Source of the DNA: RUG100 sp050953425
GTDB taxonomy: Bacteria > Bacillota > Clostridia > Peptostreptococcales > Anaerovoracaceae
DNA length: 64,000 nucleotides
Assembly (NCBI GenBank): GCA_050953425.1
Contig: JBMNMQ010000003.1
Location: 310,001 to 374,000, forward strand
Direction of reading: 5' to 3'
Position numbers and translations under genes: made by a program. The stretch's first letter is position 1. Each line of letters begins with the position of its first letter. The notes beneath the pieces were generated by a model. The model made no database searches. It had not been told where the DNA came from and saw only the letters and a list, made by a program, of their open reading frames with translations. Below, piece by piece: positions 33,165 to 39,998 of this stretch.

Positions 33165-34677
33165 GGTCAATAACACAGAAAAAAATTCTCACATTGGGGT
33201 ATTTCACAGTTTGGAAGGCGCTGAATCAATGAATGACATTGCCCATAATACGATATTATACGGCCCGCCCGGAACCGGGAAAACCTATCATTCCGTCATC
33301 TATGCGGTAGCGATCTGTGACGATCGACCGGTCGAAGAGGTTCGTCTGGATCCATATTCGACTGTACAGCGACGGTATAATGAGCTGAAAGAAGCAGGAC
33401 GCATTGTGTTCACAACTTTCCATCAGTCATATGGATATGAAGAGTTTATCGAGGGCATCACGCCGGAGCTTGACAGCGATGATACCGGGGATTCGGCGCT
33501 GCATTACGTGATAAAGGATGGCATATTTAAAAAACTGTGCCACACGGCAGTGACTTTCGAGAGAAACGAGGTGAGTACGGACACGAAGATCTGGTTTGTT
33601 CGCCTCGCTCCCAAAATCAAACAAACATGTTTTTCCAACGGAATGATTCAATTCGCCTTGCAAGACAAGAAGGACGATGCCGACTTCATTATTAAAAGTT
33701 TGAGAGAAATGACGGAAGGGGATTATATAATATCCTATTCTGATCACAGTGAATTCATTAATGCAATAGGGATTGTACAGAAAGCGGAGCCAGCTTATGA
33801 CGACGATAAGACTTATTCGTCCAGAAAGGTAGAATGGTTAATAAAAGACGTACACCTGAACGTAAGATTATTAAATGATGGGGTGAATTTACCAAACGAC
33901 ACAATTTGTAAAATGAAGCACATGTCGGTTGATGATCTTGTCAAACTGATCAATGAAAATCAGGGAAAGGGCGTACAAAACAACACGGAACCCTATGTGA
34001 TCATCATCGACGAAATCAACCGCGGCAATATCTCCAAGATCTTCGGCGAGCTGATCACATTGATCGAAGACACCAAGCGTGCCGGAGCCGAGGAAGAGAT
34101 GGAAGCCGTACTGCCGTACTCCGGAGAAAAATTTTCGGTGCCGCAAAATGTATATCTCCTCGGCACGATGAACACGGCCGATCGCTCCATCGCGCTGATG
34201 GATACGGCGCTGCGGAGAAGGTTCGCTTTCATAGAGATGATGCCGGATTCCGGCATCCTCGATGACCTCGGCATCGGCACCATCACGATCGACGGCGAAG
34301 AGCTGAACGTCTCCGAGATGCTGGACACGATGAACCGGCGCATAGAGTATTTGTTTGACAGGGAGCATACCATCGGGCATGCGTTCTTTACAAAGCTGGC
34401 GCAGGATCCGTCCATCGATACCTTGGCAGCTATCTTTGAAAAAAATATTATTCCGCTTTTGCAAGAATATTTCTACGAAGACTACGAAAAGATTCAGCTG
34501 GTGCTCGGAGATAACGGCAAGGACGACGAATTTAAATTCATTCTCGATCAGCCGATCAGAGTGCGGGACGTTTTTAACGGCAGCCCGGACATTGATCTGC
34601 CAAAGAAAAGATACACGATTCAGAGAGAAGCATTTTGTAAGCCGGAGAGTTATCAGCTGATAGCCAGGGGTCAGTGA
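33157..34677 (+). CDS. mcrB: McrB-type AAA+ GTPase with inserted EVE-like domain
   Basis: 506 residues from the ATG at 33157, which overlaps the previous stop; an ATG at 33229 with ggaagg upstream is an alternative that keeps the whole AAA+ core. Walker A GPPGTGKT (36-43), Walker B VIIIDEINRGNISK (281-), sensor GTMNTADRSIALMDTALRRRF (read in pieces, 336-356) are diagnostic of McrB. It has no classical N-terminal DNA-binding domain. Instead ~143-248, between Walker A and B, fits an EVE/PUA-like domain: KIWFVRL, EGDYIISYSDHSEFINAIGIV, RKVEWL. This would read modified bases. Works with the adjacent McrC as a modification-dependent nuclease. Confidence 0.9.
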   Translation: MSKVNNTEKNSHIGVFHSLEGAESMNDIAHNTILYGPPGTGKTYHSVIYAVAICDDRPVEEVRLDPYSTVQRRYNELKEAGRIVFTTFHQSYGYEEFIEGITPELDSDDTGDSALHYVIKDGIFKKLCHTAVTFERNEVSTDTKIWFVRLAPKIKQTCFSNGMIQFALQDKKDDADFIIKSLREMTEGDYIISYSDHSEFINAIGIVQKAEPAYDDDKTYSSRKVEWLIKDVHLNVRLLNDGVNLPNDTICKMKHMSVDDLVKLINENQGKGVQNNTEPYVIIIDEINRGNISKIFGELITLIEDTKRAGAEEEMEAVLPYSGEKFSVPQNVYLLGTMNTADRSIALMDTALRRRFAFIEMMPDSGILDDLGIGTITIDGEELNVSEMLDTMNRRIEYLFDREHTIGHAFFTKLAQDPSIDTLAAIFEKNIIPLLQEYFYEDYEKIQLVLGDNGKDDEFKFILDQPIRVRDVFNGSPDIDLPKKRYTIQREAFCKPESYQLIARGQ

Positions 34678-34678
34678 C

Positions 34679-36037
34679 ATGGATAAACTTCTGGAAATAC
34701 GGGAATTCGATAAGATTTCCTGCAACCCGGACTATCAAACGGAATATGCTTATCTTCCGGAAAACGTTTTCCGTGATCTGCAAGAGTTCATACACAGCTT
34801 TACCGGCGACGGAGAGAACGCCGATGCATTGGAATTCCTGCACATTGGATATCGCCGCAATGTTGGCGACATCATCTCTGTCAGCAATTACGTCGGCCTG
34901 ATCCAGATGCAGAACGGCTGGCAGATCCAGATCCTGCCCAAGATCGATTTTGCCGGGCAGGAAGATCCCGGAAATGCGGAAACCAAGAGGGTGCTTCTGC
35001 GGATGCTGCGCAGCATGAAAGACTTCCCGAGCAAAGTCTTTCACGATGCCAACCTCCGGCTCGATCGCATGCCGCTCTACGAAATCTTTATCAACATGTA
35101 TCTTCAGGAAGCCCGCATCCTTGTAAAGCACGGCCTGCGGTCGGCGTACATCCGCCGGGAGGACAATCTGAAATACTTTAAGGGCAAGTTGCAGGTCAAC
35201 GAGCAGATCAGAAAGAACGCCGCGCATTGCGAGCGATTTTATGTCCGCTATGACGAATATCAGGTGGACCGTCCGGAGAACAGACTGATCAAGTCCACTT
35301 TACTGAAATTGCAGAGACTGAGCTCCAGCGCCGAGAACCAGAAAGAAATCCGGCAGCTGCTCGCATACTTTGAGATGGTCACGCCGTCCGCAAATTATCA
35401 GCGCGACTTTTCCGGAGTTGTGATGGATCGCAGCACCAAAGATTATCGGGAGCTCATGCGCTGGTCGAAAGTATTCCTGTTGGACAGGAGCTTCACAACT
35501 TTTTCCGGCAATACCAAGGCCAGAGCGCTGCTGTTTCCGATGGAAAAGGTGTTTGAATCCTACGTGGCGCAGCAGCTGAAGAAAGCGCTGGCGGATCTAG
35601 ACTGGGACGTGTCGGCGCAGGACAGCGGATACTATCTCTTTGATTCGCCGAGACGGTTTGCGCTGCGGCCGGATCTCGTGATCACCAGAGATGACGGCAC
35701 CAGCATCATTCTCGACACAAAATGGAAGAGCCTGATGGATAACCCGAGAAAAAACTACGGAATCTCGCAGGCCGACATGTATCAGATGTATGCTTATGCG
35801 AAAAAGTATGAAACATCGGAAGTCTGGCTGTTGTATCCGTTGAATCAGGAAATGCGCGATCATCCGGAAATTTCGTTTGATAGTGAAGATGGGGTGAATG
35901 TGAAGTTGTTTTTTGTTGATGTGGCGGATGTTCGGGAGAGTATGAAGGATTTGACGAAACGATTGAAACAGAGGGCTGGTAGAAATAAAGACATTAATAC
36001 TCTCTCTGAGGGCGTAGTAAGAGATAATATGCTTTAG
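34679..36037 (+). CDS. mcrC: McrC-type PD-(D/E)XK nuclease subunit
   Basis: 452 residues, ATG one base after the McrB stop. N-terminal McrB-binding region (HIGYRRNVGDIISVSNYVG, GWQIQILPKID), middle helical part with YIRREDNLKYFKGKLQ and VDRPENRLIKSTLLKL typical of McrC, and C-terminal nuclease with RPDLVI and IILDTKWK (about 331-351), the PD-DxK catalytic set. Ends with a basic/charged tail. McrC stimulates GTP hydrolysis by McrB and cuts DNA. A complete, apparently intact pair. Confidence 0.9.
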   Translation: MDKLLEIREFDKISCNPDYQTEYAYLPENVFRDLQEFIHSFTGDGENADALEFLHIGYRRNVGDIISVSNYVGLIQMQNGWQIQILPKIDFAGQEDPGNAETKRVLLRMLRSMKDFPSKVFHDANLRLDRMPLYEIFINMYLQEARILVKHGLRSAYIRREDNLKYFKGKLQVNEQIRKNAAHCERFYVRYDEYQVDRPENRLIKSTLLKLQRLSSSAENQKEIRQLLAYFEMVTPSANYQRDFSGVVMDRSTKDYRELMRWSKVFLLDRSFTTFSGNTKARALLFPMEKVFESYVAQQLKKALADLDWDVSAQDSGYYLFDSPRRFALRPDLVITRDDGTSIILDTKWKSLMDNPRKNYGISQADMYQMYAYAKKYETSEVWLLYPLNQEMRDHPEISFDSEDGVNVKLFFVDVADVRESMKDLTKRLKQRAGRNKDINTLSEGVVRDNML

Positions 36038-36091
36038 CACATCGAACCATGAGGATAGTTGAATCAAAACTGGGAAACTGAAAAGAGAATA

Positions 36092-36520
36092 ATGATAGTG
36101 ACATATGAAACATTGATAGAGGATGTATGTGACAGATTTCTCGAAGTGAATGCGGAACGCGTTGCACAGGAAAAAAGAGGTGATGGGGCTGCTGATATCG
36201 GCGTCCATATCTTCTTTAGCTGGGTGTTCAATAAAGTCTTGTTTAGAGCCATTAGTACGGGCAGAAAGAGCTTGGAAACGGGTTCGTTACCGGAAACTAA
36301 AATGAAGAAAATTGCCGCGTGCGGCAAAAATCTTCGTCATCCAGCCGCGGCGATGAAACTTCATACACAGCAATCGATGGACTGTCGAACCTGTAAAACA
36401 TTGCACCTGAAAGTTGCGACGCATACGTCGCAACTTTCAGGTGTTTTTTCGGCAGCGCTATTGATAAACCGCGGCGCATGTGAAATAATGTACCTGAAAG
36501 TAGCGACGCAAACGTCGTAA
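36092..36520 (+). CDS. Hypothetical ORF between McrC and the ATPase, probably decayed
   Basis: An open frame of 142 residues beginning MIVTYETLIEDVCDRFLEVN. The first ~70 residues look protein-like (RVAQEKRGDGAADIGVHIFFSWVFNKVLFRAIS), but after about residue 80 the frame runs through a palindromic terminator and its degenerate copy (LHLKVATHTSQLS and later YLKVATQTS), so the true product is shorter or the gene is broken. Weak ribosome binding site. No family recognised. AT-rich relative to its neighbours. Confidence 0.3.
   Translation: MIVTYETLIEDVCDRFLEVNAERVAQEKRGDGAADIGVHIFFSWVFNKVLFRAISTGRKSLETGSLPETKMKKIAACGKNLRHPAAAMKLHTQQSMDCRTCKTLHLKVATHTSQLSGVFSAALLINRGACEIMYLKVATQTS
36404..36449 (+). 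terminator. Perfect 18-bp palindrome with T-run
   Basis: cacctgaaagttgcgacg / cgtcgcaactttcaggtg, 18 perfect base pairs with a CATA loop (36404-36443), then TTTTTT. An ideal terminator for the McrBC operon, but unusually long and perfect, and its left half recurs 88 bp downstream. Confidence 0.85.
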
Positions 36521-36529
36521 GTACAAGGT
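36492..36529. repeat. Degenerate copy of the 36404-36443 palindrome
   Basis: acctgaaagtagcgacgcaa and acgtcgtaagtacaaggt repeat the upstream palindrome with several changes in the right arm. It ends inside the ribosome binding site of the ATPase gene at 36537, so the structure could hide that site in the transcript or bind a regulator. Confidence 0.7.
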
Positions 36530-36536
36530 GACATCG

Positions 36537-37811
36537 ATGATAAGCAGGGACTTTTATTTAAAACGACTGATCAATAACATGTGGAACGGCGAGATCAAGG
36601 TGATCACCGGGATCCGCCGCTGCGGAAAATCGGTACTGCTGTTCGATTTGTTCAATGAGTATCTGGTTTCTCAGGGAGTTCGGGAAGACCACATCATCAA
36701 GATCGCCCTGGATCAGCGCCGGTATTACAAGTTCAGAAATCCGATCACTCTCAGTGAATATATCGAAGCACTTGTGACAGAGAAAAAAAGTGAGAAGTTT
36801 TACCTGTTCATCGATGAGGTCCAGCTTACCACAAAGGTGATCGATAGGGAAAATGGCGGCATCGGGGTTTCTGCCTATGATATGCTGAACGAACTGAAGG
36901 CATATCAAAATCTGGACGTCTATGTGACCGGCAGTAACTCCAAAGGACTGTCAAAGGATATCGCCACAGAATTTCGCGGCCGGGCGGTGCAGATTCATGT
37001 GTTCCCGTTTTCCTTTGCGGAATATTACTCCTCCGTGGGAGGCGATGAGCGCAGGGCACTGGATACCTACATGCTGTACGGAGGGATGCCGCGTCTTCTG
37101 ACAATGACCGATGAGAGAGACAAAAAAGACTATCTGAGCTCTCTGTTCAGTGAGCTGTATGTGAAAGATATTGCAGAGCGGCATGGCATCGAACATGAGG
37201 ATATCCTCAATGATATCCTGGATTTCCTCGCTTCGCAGATCAGTTCCCTGACGAATCCCACGAAAATCGCACATTCACTCAGCAGCATCCGGAATCAGCA
37301 AATCAATCCGGAACTGGTATCAGGCTACATACAGCACATCATCGACTCGTTTCTGGTCTCCATGGCAAAGCGCTATGATGTGAAGGGAAAGACGTATTTC
37401 AAATATCCGCACAAGTATTATTACACGGATACCGGGCTTCGCAATGCCAGGCTGAATTACCGGCAGTACGATCCGGGCCATTTGATGGAAAACGTCATCT
37501 ATAATGAGCTGGTGCGCCGGGGATACGCGGTGGATATCGGTGTGGTGACCGACCGGAGAGGCGGTGCCAATAAGCAAAGGGAAATCGATTTCATCGTCAA
37601 CAATGCCGACAAAAAGATTTATATCCAGTCAGCTTTTCAAATGGACACTTCAGAAAAAGAAGCTTCTGAACTGGCATCCCTGATGCTGACGAAAGATTTT
37701 TTCAGGAAAATCGTCGTGCGCATGGACATCCCGCACAATTTCTATGATGACAACGGGATCTTCCACTGCAATCTGACAGACCTTCTGCTTGGCCGGGTCG
37801 AACTGTTTTAA
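36537..37811 (+). CDS. AAA_14/DUF4143 ATPase
   Basis: 424 residues from the ATG at 36537 with aaggtg upstream; a GTG at 36528 is in frame. N-terminal P-loop VITGIRRCGKSVLLFDLFNEYL (Walker A 25-32), Walker B FYLFIDEVQ, then TGSNSKGLSKDIATEFRGRAVQIHVFPFSFAEY (read in pieces) which is the AAA_14 signature. The C-terminal DUF4143 region contains KYYYTDTGLRNARLNY and MENVIYNELVRRGYAVDIG, a restriction-endonuclease-like fold with ...KQREIDFIVNN. These ATPases are abundant and of uncertain role, frequently mobile and near defence or toxin genes. Confidence 0.9.
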   Translation: MISRDFYLKRLINNMWNGEIKVITGIRRCGKSVLLFDLFNEYLVSQGVREDHIIKIALDQRRYYKFRNPITLSEYIEALVTEKKSEKFYLFIDEVQLTTKVIDRENGGIGVSAYDMLNELKAYQNLDVYVTGSNSKGLSKDIATEFRGRAVQIHVFPFSFAEYYSSVGGDERRALDTYMLYGGMPRLLTMTDERDKKDYLSSLFSELYVKDIAERHGIEHEDILNDILDFLASQISSLTNPTKIAHSLSSIRNQQINPELVSGYIQHIIDSFLVSMAKRYDVKGKTYFKYPHKYYYTDTGLRNARLNYRQYDPGHLMENVIYNELVRRGYAVDIGVVTDRRGGANKQREIDFIVNNADKKIYIQSAFQMDTSEKEASELASLMLTKDFFRKIVVRMDIPHNFYDDNGIFHCNLTDLLLGRVELF

Positions 37812-37839
37812 GGGCAGACACGTAAAACAGCAGCATTGA

Positions 37840-38048
37840 TACGAGCAAAATCGTGTTCCCTCACGCCATCCCCGCCGATAACGGCTGACTTCCCGGCGGA
37901 AATAGTCCGGGAATCTGCCGGCGGCTCCGTACGAAGGTGACGGCTTTTTCCAGACAAAGACGGTGCTGGCCGAAATCTCCGGCTGCAGAGGCAGAAAAAC
38001 CATGCTGTCATCCTGATAATCGGAAACGGCGCTTGAGCTTGTTTTCAT
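37840..38048 (-). pseudogene. Possible C-terminal remnant of a LysR-family regulator
   Basis: The minus strand encodes SDYQDDSMVFLPLQP, ISASTVFVWKKPSPSYGAAG and RFPDYFRREVSRYRR, which matches the typical last ~65 residues of a LysR substrate-binding domain (PLxP...vwkk...aFxdFlrr). No N-terminal part or start exists: the sequence upstream breaks into 30-bp repeats. A LysR regulator for the adjacent YfcC transporter may once have stood here. Evidence is motif-level only. Confidence 0.35.
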
Positions 38049-38070
38049 ACTCGGACAGTAAATGGCTTCC

Positions 38071-38150
38071 GCCCCGCATCGCAGCTTCCTTATTTGAATC
38101 GCCCCGCACCGCAGCTTCCTTATTTGCATCGCCCCGCACCGCAGCTTCCG
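38071..38150. repeat. Tandem repeat, 30-bp unit, about 2.7 copies
   Basis: gccccgcaccgcagcttcct plus tatttgcatc at 38071, 38101 and 38131 (last copy truncated). It separates the LysR-like remnant from the YfcC gene. Confidence 0.85.
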
Positions 38151-38225
38151 CTTCGACTGTCTCAAAACTCCCATACCCGATCAGACGCACACGGCCTTCG
38201 CGATTTTCTTGTGCCCCAAACCCTT

Positions 38226-39620
38226 TCAAAACGGCCCATACCCGATCGCTGTCGCCAGGATGATGAAGAACGTCTCCAGCGCGAACATGCAGCCGAAGAT
38301 CGGCAGGAAGAACCGATACCATTTTTCCAGCGGAATCTTCGCGATGCCGCACATGATGGCGCAGGGCCCCGTCGGCCACAGCAGATTCGAAAATCCGTCA
38401 CCGAACTGGTAGGCCAGAACGGCGATCTGACGGTTCAGGCCGCTGAGATCGGCCAGCGGGATCATGATCGGCATGATCGCCGCGGCCTGGCCGCTGCCGG
38501 ACGGGATGAAGAAATTCAGGATGTTCTGCACGATCAGCATCATCTCCGCGCAGCCCCAGTCCGGCAGGCCCTGCATCAGGCTGCTCATCCCATGGATCAC
38601 CGAATCGATGATCAGGCCGTGCTTCATGATGACCAGAACCGCGCGGGAAAGGCCGACCACCACCATGGCGGTGGTCATCTCGGAAAACGACCGCAGCAGG
38701 CGGGAAACAATCTCTTCGGGGCCGGCTCTGCCGATCAGGGAAACGACAATGCCGGAGATCAGGAACACCGCTGCCATCTCGTTGATGTACCAGTCCAGCT
38801 TCAGCGTTCCGAAGACGATCACCGCGACGGTGACGACCATGCTCAGCATGATCACCTTGTGCTTGCCGGTGAGCTTTGCATCCGGCGTGCGCTCGATCGT
38901 GAAGGCGGAGAAATCGAGGCCGTAGAGCAGGCTCTTGCTCGGATCTTTCTTGATTCGGGAGGCGTACCGCATGACGAACAGAATCGATATGCTGACGAAC
39001 GCGGCGAAGACGATCCAGCGCAGGCCGAGCCCGGAAAAGAGGGGCAGTTCGCCGATCGACTGGGCGATCCCGATCGTGAAGGGGTTGGTGGTCGCCGAAG
39101 CAAAGCCGACTGCCACCGCCATCCCGGTCATGCACATCCCCACCAGCGCGTCATAGCCCAGCGCGATGGCCAGCGCCGCAAAGACGGGCAGCAGGCCGTA
39201 CACCGTCTCCATCTCTCCGTACGTGGATCCCGCCAGCGCGAACACGAGCATGATGACAGGAATGAAAAAGCGGCTGTTCTTCAGCCTGCCGTTGAGGATG
39301 GAATTGAGCATCGCCTGAAAAGCGCCGGTCTGCATGACGCAGTAGACCCAGAAATATCCGAACAGGATCAGAAAGATAATCTGCGCGCCGTCGATAAAGC
39401 CTTCCTGGATCGCCACGAAGAGCCGGAACGGATTGACCGGGTGGCGATCGACGTACCGAAAGCTGTCGCCCTGGATCAGCTTCATCCCGTTGTGCTCGGT
39501 GTAGGAATACTGCCCGGCGGGAATGACGCAGGTCAGGACGCAGACAATGGCGATGATAATGAACAGCATCAGAATGCTGCTGGGGAAATGAAAGCGTTTC
39601 TTATCGTTGAGCGTTGGCAT
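38226..39620 (-). CDS. YfcC family (C4-dicarboxylate/basic amino acid-type) membrane transporter
   Basis: 464 residues; ribosome binding site agaaggaaaaacgg. Twelve or so membrane segments. YfcC family marks: CVIPAGQYSY near the N-terminus, GFIDGAQIIFLILFGYFWVY, FALAGSTYGEMETVYGLLPV, the NFFIPSGSGQAAAIMPIMIPL motif and FGDGFSNLLWPTGPCAIMCGIAKIPLEKWYRF (read in pieces). The family includes putative arginine/ornithine antiporters and short-chain acid carriers; substrate unresolved. Preceded by an extended -10 promoter. A possible LysR remnant lies just downstream. Confidence 0.88.
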   Translation of the reverse strand: MPTLNDKKRFHFPSSILMLFIIIAIVCVLTCVIPAGQYSYTEHNGMKLIQGDSFRYVDRHPVNPFRLFVAIQEGFIDGAQIIFLILFGYFWVYCVMQTGAFQAMLNSILNGRLKNSRFFIPVIMLVFALAGSTYGEMETVYGLLPVFAALAIALGYDALVGMCMTGMAVAVGFASATTNPFTIGIAQSIGELPLFSGLGLRWIVFAAFVSISILFVMRYASRIKKDPSKSLLYGLDFSAFTIERTPDAKLTGKHKVIMLSMVVTVAVIVFGTLKLDWYINEMAAVFLISGIVVSLIGRAGPEEIVSRLLRSFSEMTTAMVVVGLSRAVLVIMKHGLIIDSVIHGMSSLMQGLPDWGCAEMMLIVQNILNFFIPSGSGQAAAIMPIMIPLADLSGLNRQIAVLAYQFGDGFSNLLWPTGPCAIMCGIAKIPLEKWYRFFLPIFGCMFALETFFIILATAIGYGPF

Positions 39621-39731
39621 ACCGTTTTTCCTTCTCTTCTTTCATACACACATTCATCCTTTCTTTCATACACACATTTCTCCTTATACACACAGGTCTG
39701 GCTGCTGGTTTCGGTTTCCACACACGCATTG

Positions 39732-39740
39732 ATTATAACA
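39732..39740 (-). promoter_or_regulatory. Extended -10 for the YfcC transporter
   Basis: Minus strand TGT-TATAAT, about 112 nt upstream of the start codon. The leader contains repeated tttcatacacacatt words (39640-39700). Confidence 0.5.
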
Positions 39741-39833
39741 TTTTTGACTGGAACTTTCCGCTGTCGGCAGCGGGCCTGAGTGTTTGTGCCTGAGTGTTTG
39801 TCGCGGCGGCGGGCCTGCGCACTTGCCATAGCA

Positions 39834-39998
39834 GAGGCCGTCCCCCTCGATCCGTACCTCCGCCGCCTGTCTCGATCCGCCCGTTCAGCAGAGGCCGTTC
39901 CCCTCGATCCGTGCCCCCGCCGCCTGCCTCAATCCGCCCGTTCAATAGAGGCCGTTCCCCTCGATCCGTGCCTCCGCCGTCTGTCTCGATCCGCCCGT
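39834..39998. repeat. Tandem repeat, 57-bp unit, three copies
   Basis: gaggccgttcccctcgatcc, then gtgcctccgccgcctgtctc, then gatccgcccgttcagca. Copies begin at 39834, 39891 and 39948. The block abuts the stop codon of the LTA-synthase-like gene; the last unit runs into gcccg-ttca-gcgggc-tttttt, a small terminator-like hairpin on the + strand. Confidence 0.88.

Noticed and set aside
38094..39779. 561-codon plus-strand frame rich in His/Asp/Gln
   Set aside because: Antisense shadow of the YfcC transporter; composition is typical of a reversed membrane protein.
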